Shown: positions 11,157 to 23,194 of the stretch, piece by piece
How positions within the stretch are numbered: position 1 is the stretch's first letter
Layout: each line of letters opens with the position of its first letter
Source of the DNA: Pseudovirgaria hyperparasitica
Lineage: Eukaryota; Ascomycota; Dothideomycetes; Acrospermales; Acrospermaceae
Assembly (NCBI RefSeq): GCF_010093815.1
Contig: NW_022985550.1
Coordinates: forward strand, 1,005,074-1,069,073
Direction: 5' to 3'
Length of the DNA stretch: 64,000 nt
The notes under the pieces: model-generated
Seen by the model: only the letters and a program-made list of their open reading frames with translations
What the model was told of the DNA's origin: nothing
Databases searched by the model: none
Translations under genes and position numbers: made by a program

Positions 11157-12403
11157 GGCCGTGATGACATGATGTCACAGCCCGGCGATATCTATTCATA
11201 GTCCGGCTATATAATGGGCCCATCACTATTGTATATGCAATGTACCCGTACACTAACTACCGCAACTATCGACAAATCCACAATCCATCAAAACAATAAT
11301 CGTCCCTCCCAATTCATCCTCACTACTTACCACCTCGGCCCATCTAAATCCGGAAATCCGCCCCGACAAAAAAAACCCAGCATCCCATCCATCTCGCTTC
11401 ACCTCATCTCATTAACAGCCCCACTGAATCGCCCCACCCATCTACGCTCCGGCCATCTCCCTCCTCTCTCATCAGATCAAGATTGAGATCGAGATCGACA
11501 CCTTACCCGCACGCAAATATGCCTGGCGGTATGTATACCCATATATCATGTCCGAGCGCGCGCTTGAGCAAAATCTCGTAAAAACGTAGTAATAGAATGC
11601 GTGAAAAAGGAAATATTGGACTAGGCCTTTTTAGGTCGCGGTCGTATGATTATGATCTAGGGATACTAGGTATACTATACCTTGGAAACTATATGAGGCT
11701 GCTAGGCTGAGTAAGTTGATTGGTTGGTGGGAGGGTGATGTGCGCGGTGCGGCGGGATGGGCTAGAGTGTGTGTGGCTAGGTATATATGGTAATAGGTAA
11801 AGTACACGTACGTCCGTGATAGTATACATATATAGTTGTATACAGTCATACGTCCGTGTTGACGTATGTATGTACTACTATATATACACACGTAATTACA
11901 TAACGCATGTACGTATACACACGCACACGCACGAAAATAGCCAAGAACATCCAGTAAACACAACCCTCCAACCCCTTCAAGTAATAACAAATACCAGTAC
12001 CGTATCATCTCATAGCATACTCCCCAAGATCACATACTTCTTACTAGTCCCACTCTTCCACGGCCATACACCCTTCTAGCACTACAAACTATAAACACGC
12101 GATCTACTACAAATAGTCCTGTACTTCGTTGATAAGTCTGAATAATTCCATATCTCCCCCTTTCCCCCCCCCCCCACGCTCGGCGATATATTAATTCTCT
12201 ACGTAGTAAATAAAAAATTCAAATATATATAAAAATATCCGGATGTTTTATGGTTTATAACCCGGTACGTCGGCGTCGGGCATGTCGGCGCATGTCGGTG
12301 TGTGCAGGACCGGCTGTTTAGCATGACGCTGTATATCTAGGTACGGAGCAGTATAGAACAGCACAGCACAGCATATCACAGCATAGTATGGCACAGCCCA
12401 TGC

Positions 12404-12504
12404 GTTCGTGCGTAAACAATGACAGATGACAGGTGACAGGTGACAGGTGACAGATCAATCATAGACAGCCTCACCGTTCGTTCGTGCGTAAAGTAATGAC
12501 AGAT
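12404..12504 (+). repeat. Direct repeat pair of about 25 bp around a 7 bp minisatellite
   Basis: GTTCGTGCGTAAA followed by AATGACAGAT occurs at 12404-12427 and again at 12480-12504; the copies differ by a short insertion and substitution. The first copy runs into a GACAGGT array at 12421-12455. Confidence 0.8.
12421..12455. repeat. 7 bp minisatellite GACAGGT
   Basis: Five consecutive GACAGRT units: GACAGAT, three GACAGGT, then GACAGAT. Confidence 0.9.
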
Positions 12505-12785
12505 TATCCAGAAAATATCAAAATCCAACGATTATCTCCGTCACGCCTATCCTATACACGTTCAGGAATCCTTCCTTCTTTAGGCCTTCTGTTATTCGTT
12601 TATCAGCTTTTGTCCATCGTCGGCCGACTTAGACGAACCTAGCCTAGCTAACTAACCTAGCTGAGCAGGCTCGCCAAGGCTAGTTGGTAGGGAGATGGGA
12701 GATACTTAAGAGAGACATAGTTAGAGTTTGACGTATGGACCTCGATCTCCATCCCTTTTGCAGTTGCTGGTAGTGGGAGTGGTTC

Positions 12786-12824
12786 TGGGTCTGGGACTGG
12801 GACTGGGACTGGGACTGGGACTGC
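12786..12824. repeat. 6 bp repeat GGGACT
   Basis: About six tandem copies of CTGGGA, the first degenerate (CTGGGT). Translated, the run gives a Leu-Gly dipeptide repeat, which explains the spurious open frame over it. Confidence 0.9.
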
Positions 12825-15250
12825 TGGCCTTATCGATTGCGAGTGGTTCCCGATGCCGATGTCAGTGCGTGCCGCGCGGATGGGGCGAGGCGTGTGGACA
12901 GAGCCGTGGTACGTATTTGGAGTGTTTGGGTGAGTGGGGCTTGGGGCTTGGGGCTTGAGGAGGTTGGTGGTGGTTTGGTGGTGGTGATGATGGGATTAGA
13001 TGTTAGAGGTGTCTAGTCTAGTTAGTACACATATCGGAAGGAGAGAAGGAGGAGGGAAAAAAGTGCAAGTGCAAGTAGAAGTCATGATGTAGCATGAGGA
13101 TTTGTTCATTTAGGTTGTTAGTTGGTTGTGTTATCTGTGTCTGTCTGGTTACCTAGTTGAGTTGAGCGATTGGTAGGAAATACAATTAATACTTAACCTG
13201 CTATATGAGATGCTTAGTATATACATTCCCGCTTCTTAGTCTATATAACTTGAATTATACACATTATGCCAAGGGATAAAGATGGTAAATGTGGGAAATG
13301 GTAGATATTCAGATAATATTAATATGGTGCTTGAGCTAGGATAGAAAGGTGAAACACATAGCTATCTATACTTGTTACAGCTAGTATTTACCACTTACTA
13401 TTGACTATACGCTCCATATAATTCAATCCCATTCAACCCGATTAGTACAAGACTAATCCCGTTCGTTCCAACGCCCTATCCAACGTCCAATCGACGCGAT
13501 GCCATTGTCACCTTTGCATAATCCTTCCTTCTCTTCAGATGTATACATGCAGCAGCATACAACCCCAATCCTCCTCTCTGACCCAGCCCAGCCCAGCCCC
13601 AGCCCCAGCCCTGTCTCGCCCTATCCAGCCCCAGCCAGCTCGCAAATCTGGTCGTCGGTTCATAGACAGATCTGGTCGCAGCCCTGTCATCGATCCGGTC
13701 CCGTTCCAGTCCCTGTCGTTGTCATCGATCCAGCCCTGCCATAGTCATACATCTAGCCATATATTCTAGCCACAGATCGCAGCCATAAATCTATCCGTAG
13801 ACTGTAGCCGTAGATCGCGAGCCGCGGGTCTAAGTGTATCCGTCATTATTACCCGTAGTATAGTATCACCCGTAGTACTACCCGGCACACAATAGTAGTA
13901 TCCCAGATCTCGCACCACCACCAGATCGCCCCAATCCAGACCCGAGGTAAACGTCCACGGCCATTTTAAGCTTTGAGTCCAGCTCAGCCCAGTCTAGCCT
14001 AGTCTGGACAGCCTCGGCTAGCTGGCTACTCAGCTAGCCCTTTTAAGGCAAAGGTACAGGTGTACTTATGATATAGCTACGTATTATCTAAGCCAACGAC
14101 CCCACCATGCCTTTCCTATCCCTCTCCAGATACCACCACCACCACCTAGCTACCTTACCTAAGCCCGTATCTACTAGGTAGTACTCTGCCCAAACACTAA
14201 AGGTCCGCGGACAAAACTCAACCTAACCTACCCTAACTTAACCGTTCGAACCATTTAAACAAAAAAGGCCCGCCGCCGGGTCGGTCGGCGCCAAACTTAA
14301 TGCATTGCCGCAATGGCTGCATTGGGATTAGCTGGCGATGAATTGTAGGGAAGGCCGAAGGTGAGAGGTGAATTGGTTTGGTGTAGTGTTTGGGGGCGGG
14401 GATCGGGGATCTGAGATCTGAGATCGGATAATTGGGATCGGATGCTTGATGGTGTATGATTTATAATTGATGGTGAGTGATGAGTGATGTTGAATGGTGA
14501 GTGAGATTTTGGGTGAGAGTTTGGGGGTCGATGTAATGGAGAGGGGACGAGAGGTGGTATGTACGTTGTACGCCGGTTGTTTGCTGTGAATTGAGATAGG
14601 AAGGGGAGAGGTGAGGAAGGAGTGGTGATATAGATGGGTGGTAGTGAGACGCGTGTATTTGGCGCAACGTGCTACAGTACATATAGTATATGCAGGGCAG
14701 GTACATGCATGCAATGCAGGTGATGGGTTGGTAGCTTGACACCTTGACAGCTTGGACAGGTACGCGCCACGGCAACTATACATGACAGTCACGACAACGT
14801 GTATCAGTGTGGCGCAAGACAGGCACGCATGATTCAATACCATGACAAAAGAGACGCGAAAGCAAGATATGTGGTACTAGTAGTAGTGATGTTATTGCTA
14901 CTATCTGGTAGCTAGCTAGTGCAGGAGCTACGACACTTTCCAAGACGGAATATATACATGAAAAAGAATATAGAGAGTGCGCGGTGAGAGGTTTAGCTGA
15001 TGTGGATGAAAGGAAAGGACATATCATGTCTGACCTGGCGGGGTTTGATATATGTATGTATGCATGTGTGTGTATTTGTGCGACAGGTTGATAGGAGATA
15101 AAGTGTGTATGTTTGTGAACAAGGCAAAAAAAGTGGGTATCTTTTGAATATGCGCGACAAGGTGCCAACATGATGGATTCCCCATCCTCAGTATATATGC
15201 AAAGTATGCGGCCTCGGTATGCAGGATGCGGAACGGAAGGAGAAAAAAAA

Positions 15251-15892
15251 TCACAAGTGCCGCCGACCTTGCGTCCATTGTCCAGCACGGATTTCGAAGT
15301 CTGACTGCGCGGCTGATTTCTCCAGGTCAAAATCGAAGTCTGACACCTCAGATACGGACGGGTACTGTCGGTGTGACTGAACCGAGGTGGTGTTTGGGGA
15401 AGGGGGAGTTGCAATGTCGCTGCTGCTCTCGTGCTTGGACGGCCGGTATGGGGTGGGCGGTCTGTCCTGCGAGTAGATGCTCGAGCCCCTTCGTCTGCTG
15501 GGTGGATATGTGGATTTGTTGTTGTGGGCAGACATTGGTCTGGAGAAGTTTGGGCTTTGCGGCATCTGCGCTGTGGATGGACGGTCGATGAGTGGTTCGT
15601 CCTTTTCGTAGGTGCATTGTGTAGTGATGATGGCGACTGGGAGTGGTTTCTTGGGCATGCCCATGTATCGTGAGGAGCGTCGGGTGTACTGACTCGGCCT
15701 TCGCCATGATTCAATCTCCTCGTCGTCGAGGGGTGTGATGGATCTATGACTGAAAATGGAAACTCGTCGGGAACGTTTGCGGTAGATGCACAGGACGGTG
15801 ACGCTGATTGCGACGACAATGATACCCAGACAGGATCCAAGAACGATCCAGAGGTTCCGCTTGCTGGGGGATTGGGAGGATAGTTCAGCCAT
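15251..15892 (-). CDS. Small single-pass membrane protein of unknown function
   Basis: The product is a 213 aa protein. A short Ser-rich N-terminus (MAELSSQSPSKRN) is followed by one hydrophobic segment at about residues 14-34 (LWIVLGSCLGIIVVAISVTV) and then a basic stop-transfer patch (YRKRSRR). The remaining roughly 175 residues are Ser/Pro/Arg-rich and probably disordered, with many possible phosphorylation sites, ending acidic and then basic (SEVSDFDFDLEKS...QGRRHL). The layout resembles fungal type I or III membrane proteins with a cytosolic tail, such as small WSC-like or stress-sensor remnants, but there is no cysteine-rich ectodomain. I do not recognise the family. An upstream exon adding an ectodomain cannot be excluded. 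Confidence 0.65.
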   Translation of the reverse strand: MAELSSQSPSKRNLWIVLGSCLGIIVVAISVTVLCIYRKRSRRVSIFSHRSITPLDDEEIESWRRPSQYTRRSSRYMGMPKKPLPVAIITTQCTYEKDEPLIDRPSTAQMPQSPNFSRPMSAHNNKSTYPPSRRRGSSIYSQDRPPTPYRPSKHESSSDIATPPSPNTTSVQSHRQYPSVSEVSDFDFDLEKSAAQSDFEIRAGQWTQGRRHL

Positions 15893-18800
15893 ATTGATGC
15901 AACCTGGCAGTCGATGCTATGTGAAAAAGGATCCGGGCGATGAAGAGAGCTTTATGCCATTCGCGATGGTATGGTTAGTGACCAGCTATCTAGCGGGGTA
16001 GTCTGGTATTTGGAAAGAATGCGAGCAGATGGTGAATAATGTCCGACTGAAATATCGAAGTTGACGAGACGGTCCAATGGGCGAGAGGCAGGATTGGGTT
16101 CATGCAACGGAGAATATCCAAAGAACCGGAAAAGGAATATGTGGTTCTGGGAGAATCGGTGGTAGAGGATCCCCGGAACCGACGACCAGTGGGGCGGAAC
16201 GAAGGGAGGGCAGAAAGCCGTGAATGCTAGGTAGTAGTATGTAATTATGTCTGTTGAGGCTGCACAGAACGACTGGACGGCGATGAACAGAATGTAAGAT
16301 ATTATCAGGGCGAATTGAGGTGGTACAAATCAAAAGAGAGACAGAGGAGTTGGAAGGCGGGGAACAACAGAATATAGACAGGATAAAAGGATATGGTCTC
16401 TCTCAAATGGACGATTAGAGAGGAACAGGGGCGCAAGAGTCGGTGAGCGGGCTCGAGCGATGAGAGATGATTAGATGGAGGGGGAAGAGTGGTATCGTGC
16501 AGGACAGGGCTAGACAAAGTGGTAGCAAGTCCGACGCCATACTGGGTTCAGAGCGGAGGCTAAAGCGATGTATTGCGAGTGAATGCAAGAAAGCAGAGGC
16601 AAAGAGCCCTGGAGGGAAGAAATGGAGACACGATAGGCAGGCCGGTCGTGTTTCGCGCAGCTCTATCTGGAGACTACGGGAGAGAAGAGTGGAGAATGGA
16701 GAGCTTGGAGAGGGGTCGAGTGGGCATGTGGATAGCAGACTAGTGATTAGCTACATACTGCTACTGTAACTACTTGGAGATGGTGGTGGGGTGGAGTGTA
16801 TTGTGTGTGTTTATGTGTTGAGTGGTTGAGTGAGTGGAGTGGGCCGGGATAACGTGGGCTGTTTGGTACCTGGCTTTAGTCTGCCTGTACCTATGCGGGC
16901 TGGGCGGCCTGTGCCTGTCAGTGTGTCAGTGTCACCCTGGGACCTGTCCATGTCCATGTCCATGTCCCAATGTCCAGTCAGTGTCGTGATAGCAGTCCAG
17001 TGTTGCAGTAGTAATGGCAGTAAATAGTTATAGCATATGTCCCTGTCCCTGTCGCCGTCCTTGATCCTCTCATTACTGCTGTTAGCACTGCCACGTCCGT
17101 GTGTGTGTGCTGCATGCCTCCGTAAACCATCATTACTACCCTCCACCATTTCGCATTCGCACAAGGGACATGCCTGCCACCGATCAGACTTGGCCGTCGA
17201 TACTCCTCGCATCATGATCGTGCACATCATCCGGCCAAAGGAGCGCTAGATGACTGGGCTGAAGATCGTTTCCAGATAGACGACATGCGAATTGTCATGT
17301 CGACTCTCAGCTGTCAGATCGCAGGACTCAAGACCAGACCGTCAGGAATATCCGAAGGGGGGACGGTCATCAGAAACTCCGAAGATGTGCAAGGAGTAAT
17401 TACTATGTATTAGTAGTGTTGTAGTTTATGTAGTATAGTGTGGTGAGTGAAGGATGAGGAGGGGGGACGCCCAGAAGCCGGAGACGAACGGCAGCGGGAG
17501 TACCTGAACTGCCAGCCTGGCTATGTAATTACCTGCCCTGCCTACTACTACTACTACTACCTACCGTCGACGCCGTAATGCTGCTGCTGCTAGACTATGG
17601 ACTGTGGAGTGCGTTATGGAGAGTATCAGTTAGTTGGTGTACAGCCTTGTGGAGTTGTAAATTACCGTGCGTCGATTGGAGTGCATGCTCTCATAGCATC
17701 GATACAGTATATCTGCACCTCTGAAGCCGCAGATGGATCATTTGACCTCCACTCTTGACCCTGAACCTTGACCTGCCTCGACGACCTCGACACTGGCAGT
17801 AATAATAACAAGCTGTATGATGTATAGCCTGTGTCTGTATCATGTATCCTGTATCCTGTATCATGTATCATGTACCTGCATCCTGTATTACCATGTCCTC
17901 TGTAGCTGTGTCTGTGCGGCTTTGCGGCGTCTTGACAATTGACAGATACCGCGCCCAGACCAGCCCGCGATCCCGTCCAACTCCCCCTCAGGTAGTTGTT
18001 TTACACTTTTCGAAGCTTCAGATGCACCCGCGCCGCCTCCTGGCAGCAGCTTTACAACGGCAACGAACAATTGAACGACAACAACAGCCTATTCACGTCT
18101 TTATCATCTTGCCATATCGCGTTGTCGTCTCCAGACAAATATTGTACCAGGTACTCGCCTCTCCACTCCTCCATCCTACGGACACGGCTGATCCGCATTC
18201 CTTTTCAGGGACACCACCATGTCGAATGCCTCTAATTCCCACTACGCATGCACCTGACCGCTAGATGCATACAGCCTGCATCAAACTCCCCCTTCACTCC
18301 AGGCTCGGCTGTACAACCGACTCGCTGTGCTGCATGAACCTGCATACTATCACATCATTCTTCCCGGCTCCTGTCCATCGCTGCATCGCCTCCTTCCTCC
18401 GTTTGCCGACCTTAGCTGTCAGTAATCTCCGTCTGAGACGAGACCGGGACAGGCATCTCTCATCTCCATCTTCAAGCTTCATCGCCAACTTCAACTCCAT
18501 TACCATCACCATCACCACTTTATCGACGACGACTGCTTTCATGACATGCCATACCATGCGAGCTATCCATCCTTTGATGCGCTAGTAGAATCAATGGCCC
18601 CTAGTGTCCTGCTACACTACTCTATTAATCGCGATGCCGTCCAGTCTAACATGCTCGATCCCAGCAGAGAGGCGCAGATGGCACCTCTCGTCGGATCTCC
18701 ATCTTCTCCAGCAACTTGGTCGTCGGCAAGGAAGATGCACCTTCATCTCCAGATCCATGTCTATTGTTGCGATGCTGAAACACGATAGTCCATTTTTGGT

Positions 18801-21800
18801 TGAGCTAGGCATACCATAATGAGACGAGAATGGCTGTATTTCGGATCTCTATATCCAAGTACTCGACTCGACAGCAGCCCGAATCGCCAATAGCCTGCTG
18901 GAACGTTCTCATTGATGATTATTGCACACTTGCTGGCGACACTCTTACAATTGTTGAATCCGACTCTCGCCTCGCGCGGCAACCCTGCCGTCTCATACAA
19001 TCAATCCATTCCCTTAAGATGTAAGTACTCTGTACATCCTTCCCTGCCGAGGCCTGGTGGCGCTTGGTCAGCTGCCTTCGTCGCTCCCGAGTCTCTCACC
19101 ATCATCTCTTGGAGCGCCACAGTCGCACTAGTGAATGTCAGGTCCTTGACACGCATCATGTAAAGTCATCGACGCGCGCATCTGGCGCCGCAATAGACGA
19201 CACTACCGCTGACCTGTATCTTGCGACTTCACCGCCTTTCTTGCTTGCAGGCCGTTCCATGTCCTGCTCACCCGCCGAGGCAGATCATCAATAAAAAAGG
19301 TACTTCTTCCACACGAGTCAAGCACACTGCAATCTTCGATTGTCCATTTCTCAGCCCTGTCCGGTCCATCTGACCTCGTCTGCCGAACGCTCGGCCAATT
19401 CTCACTCCTATCGTCCAATCATGCCGGACACGCCAAACGACCAGATCGCTTCTCAACTGCATTCCACACGCACAGCAAATTAACAAACATCTCCAAAACC
19501 TGTCACATGGTGTAGATGGCAGATCAGCCACTATCTCTCATTGCCGTCGTCCAAGCCTTGCATCTTCTCACCATGCCCGTCAAGGACATCGAACTTACAC
19601 AGGGTATCCTGCCTGCCACACTTCGCTCCTGACCACCATCAAACACCATGGAAGCGCACTCCGATCATCACTGCAATATCTGTCAATGTCCGCAGCTTCG
19701 TGAGTATTCGGAATTCCCTGCATATGAGGTCACCCCTGTAATAACACCACCAAGATACTACATAATAGTTGGATCTTGACGGACTGGCTTTCTAGCGAGA
19801 CTCTAGCGCTGACTTTGCCCTCTCGTCCATCCGCCAATCACACATCCAAAACCCATACTCTATGATACATCCATTTCACGCTATCGTCGAACTGCTGCTC
19901 GTCCACTCTTCTGGCACCCAATCGCATCTGCAATCTGCCGCATCCCACGAGAGTACCATTGTCAAAATCCTGCTCCAGCCTTGAAAAATGCTCGTCAGCC
20001 CTGTCAAGCAGAGCTTTTTGTCTGTACACGTTGCACTTGCTAACGACCGCTAGTTGCATGCCTTGGAAGAGGATTGAAGATGTATGGTTGCGCTAGGCTT
20101 GCGTACCGCTTCTGGAACCCGTTCTCGTACGAGCTTGAGAAGTCGTGGTGTCGTGAGTGCAACATGCATCCACATCGACGACTTACGCCGCGACGACACA
20201 CGCACATCATCCATGCAACACCACCACGTTCACTCTTCGACTTGCCTGTTCAGTCCGCGAGACTGTATGAGACATATCATGATTATCGTGCCCTGACATG
20301 AATACACGTGGCTCGGCATGTTCGAACCGACCTTCTCAGCCCTTGCCGCACCACCATCACGACTCACCGATCAGTAATAGCCATCACCTGCATTCAGCTT
20401 CGCCATGGTCGGCTTGCGACGTACATTCATCGACAACCAGTGTCAAACTTGACCAATCGGGACGAACTTAACAATGTACTCGTGGTCGTGTCGAAATGAT
20501 AGACTAATTGACTGAACGAATCCCCTAAAATCTGACTTGATAACCATGTCCATACCTCCGACGACACACGGCACTGGTCCAATCACATTTCGCGATACAC
20601 CACTCTGCGACAGTGCTCTATCGTGACCAGAGTCGTCTCCACGAACACGATCTTCCCGCCCACCTGGGAGGTTTCGTGCATCTTTACAGGGGATAATGTG
20701 ACAAATTAGATGCCAAAGAGCGTTGTCCGTGGTGCCGAGCGTCGTTGTAGAAGGGGTATCCATCTCTTGATTTCGCACATCATTACAGGGGGAATGAGAC
20801 AAATTCAATACCAAAGTGTTTCGTCGACCGTGCCATGTGTCGATGCAGAAAGCGTTTCCCATCTCTTCGAACCCTAGAGCCTGCACCTGCCCTTATCCCT
20901 AACATGAACAGAGACCCTAAAGGTCTCGCTATGCATGCTTCTGTGTGCGGTCGTTGTTCGACAGGACTTGCCACCTAAAAAGGGGTCCTTTCTTACTGCA
21001 TCTCGCAGGCGTAGTCATTGTTCTTATGTACTAGTAATGCCAAAGCTGAAGGAAACGCTCATGCCGTATCTAGACCTCCTAAATCCCTGTCCAGATCCTA
21101 GATATCAAGTCATCCAATTCATCAATGAACCATTAGACTCCTATCCTTTACCAGAAACTGCTGAGCAAAAGAACTACCATTCAAGCCTTGTACCGATTGT
21201 ACTGAACATTGATATAATGCCGTAGAAATCTTTCGAAATAAACATGTCCGTGTTTGATAGTGATGATGGAAATAGTGCTGTCGTGCAGATTGACCATGTA
21301 TGTGAATTTATTTTATTTGTACCTTCTGATATGACTGCTCTGAGATTGTTCGTGTTGTGTGGATGTTTTGTATGGGCACTGGATGAATGGATGCGTGAGT
21401 AGGTATATGGATAGGGATGTGAGTAGGTATATAAGTGGATGGTGATGGCATGTTTTGCGTAGATTTAGCAGGTAGTAGGTTCAGTTGTGCTGGGAGGGAT
21501 AATTATTGTAGTGGGATAGTCTTCCACGGAGAGAATAGGAATCTGGACTTTGATAGTCAGATAGACAGCATAAAGGGGAGGGATGGTAGCAAGGGCACTA
21601 GAGTTCATATGAGTCTGGTATTCGTGCTTGATCGTGGAGTGCACTGTGTGAATCTGGGCAGGTGTGAATAGAGAGTTATGTTTTTGTGCCTTGCGAATGG
21701 ATTTTGTTATTAAACTATGCGTCTGTGACTCAACAGATGTCGGTATTTTTCCAAATTCGAGCAAAAGAAAACCGTGTGAATGAATAAATATCACGCATCG

Positions 21801-22322
21801 AGTGAAGGAATATGTGTTTCCGTACCCGACGACCTGAGCGTCGAGGAAGGTTAGCATTGATTTGATTTATGTTTGTTTAGGAAAGATTATTTGGGTGATT
21901 GGGATGAGGGACAGATGATGGGTTGTTTGTTGTTAAGTTTCGACGTGTGAGAAGTTGGTGAAGTGAAAGGTAGACGATTTGGGGACAGGGGTTTTGATTG
22001 TATTCACTTCACCTTGTAGCTCGACAAAGTGTGTTGGAACGGTGAGCGACTTGTTCTTGGGTATTGTAATTCCCTGAGCTCACCTCCCGCATTCGTTTCG
22101 CTCTCTATGTCTCTCTGCAGTTGATATTACTACAATTGCAATCCTCGACTCACCTCTCGATAACCTCGATCCGACCTCAATTGGAGTCATCATAACTACA
22201 ACCGCAACCACAACTCGATATAACGTCGACTTGCAATCATAGCTCTCAGCTACTCTCGATCGCGATCCTCAACCTAAGACGCACCACTTCCACAATCCCA
22301 ACCACAACCACAACCACCAGCA
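15893..22322. other. Gene desert of about 6.4 kb
   Basis: This stretch lies between two divergent genes. The longest frames (up to about 147 aa) are not recognisable and have no plausible splice extensions. Notable content: TCCATG and tandem GTCCCT words near 16945-17050, a CTACTA run near 17545, a diverged 99 bp tandem duplication at 20672-20870, and a pyrimidine-rich leader-like stretch at about 22080-22320 that probably is the 5' UTR of the next gene. From about 17.9 to 20.5 kb the plus strand is C-rich in a way that recalls a long untranslated transcript. I see no transposon ends or transposase fragments. Confidence 0.5.
20672..20870. repeat. Diverged 99 bp tandem duplication, two copies
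   Basis: Copy A is 20672-20770 and copy B is 20771-20870, directly adjacent. Shared words in order are TTTCG..CATC.TTACAGGGG, AATG.GACAAATT, A.ACCAAAG or ATGCCAAAG, GTCG.TG.AGAA and CCATCTCTT.GA. I estimate identity at about 65-70 percent by eye. Both copies are open in one minus-strand frame, giving two related 33-residue units, but no family is recognisable. Confidence 0.75.
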
Positions 22323-23194
22323 ATGAACTCCCCATACTCTCCAGGCCCTCCCCCTCCCCATATCTTCACCCCGCCCCACCAATCCGGCCCTCACCCAACC
22401 GCCTGGCCCTCACAATTCCGTAATCAACACCACGGCCCCCCAATGAACCATCCCCTCTACCCAGGCCCCATCCCGCAACCAGACAATCCCCAACCCAGCC
22501 CGAGCCCCGAGCCCAAGCCCACAAAGACACACCAGCCAAGCCAAGCCGACGTCAAGGCCTCATTTGCCCGTTTGGCCGAGTGTATCCCAGAGGCAGCACT
22601 TACGTCGTCGGAGAGAGCTTTGTTCTTCGGTATGTGTAGTAATCGTGCCTTGCGTTTTGGATCCTGGGGTTCTTGACATTATCAATCATTTCCTCATCAG
22701 CTACCTATAATCTAACATACATCACAGCAAACATCCGCCTCGCCTTCCCGGCCCACACTCACGCCCTCGAAATCGTGTCCGCTACATCGACAAGAACAGT
22801 CGGTCGTGACGAACTGTATCATTCCCGCTGCCGCTACCTTGCGCTGGTCTCATTTGACCACAACAATGACGGCGATTCCGGCAATGACGGTGAAGAGATG
22901 CAGATTCTAGCAGAGAGTGGCAGGGCTGTGCTGAGGTACCAGGATGAGGAAGAGGAAGTGGAGGAGGTTGAAGTCGTGGGAGGGGGAGGAGGTGGGATGA
23001 GTTTGATGAAGGGGTTGTTCAGGGGCTTGTGCGCTGCTGTTGAGGAGGTTGTGGAGGGGAAGTTGGATGGGGTTCGGAGGAGGGATGGGGAGAGGGAGAA
23101 GGAGAAGGAGAGGGAAAGGGAGAAAATGAGAGAGAGGGAGGGGAAGGGGGCTAGGAAGGGGGAGAGGAAGGTTGCGTTTGATAGGAGGGGATAG
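22323..23194 (+). CDS. Conserved-looking fungal protein of unknown function
   Basis: A two-exon model joins 22323-22629 and 22728-23194 (257 aa). The 98 bp intron has a GTATGT donor and a CATCACAG acceptor, phase 1. An alternative acceptor (CCTCATCAG at 22700) stays in frame and adds nine residues. The N-terminus is Pro/His-rich (about residues 1-75). The middle, from about 80 to 155, looks ordered: FARLAECIPEAALTSSERAL, then ANIRLAFPAHTHALEIVSA and RYLALVSFDHNN. It is followed by an acidic run, a Gly run and a C-terminal Lys/Glu/Arg-rich helix. I do not recognise the family. The extreme C-terminus follows a GA-rich plus strand and may be low-constraint sequence. Confidence 0.6.

Larger units (their letters stand above)
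11157..15250. other. Long AT-rich, repeat-rich intergenic region
   Basis: About 4.1 kb with no supported protein gene. It contains a TATA-like word (CTATATAATGGG, 11204-11215) followed by a pyrimidine-rich leader-like stretch to about 11520, TA/GTA-rich tracts at 11800-11930, a poly-C run near 12167, several short tandem repeats listed separately, and CAGCCC-rich and CTAGCC-rich tracts at about 13580-13740 and 13980-14040. The open frames here are made of simple-repeat sequence. The 3' flank of the small membrane-protein gene occupies the right end. Confidence 0.55.

Noticed and set aside
11520-11540. First exon of histone H2A.Z (products begin MPGG in some species)
   Set aside because: No downstream exon with the Lys/Gly-rich histone sequence occurs in the next several kilobases.
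11631-12079. Frames rich in Tyr/Ile/Cys on both strands
   Set aside because: They are translations of TA/GTA-rich simple sequence with no coding signal.
12728-12958. 76-codon frame with Leu-Gly repeats
   Set aside because: Produced by the GGGACT hexanucleotide repeat.
14776-15840. 354-codon minus-strand frame overlapping the small membrane protein
   Set aside because: It is in a different frame from the protein with the clear membrane segment and start, and runs into repeat-derived sequence.
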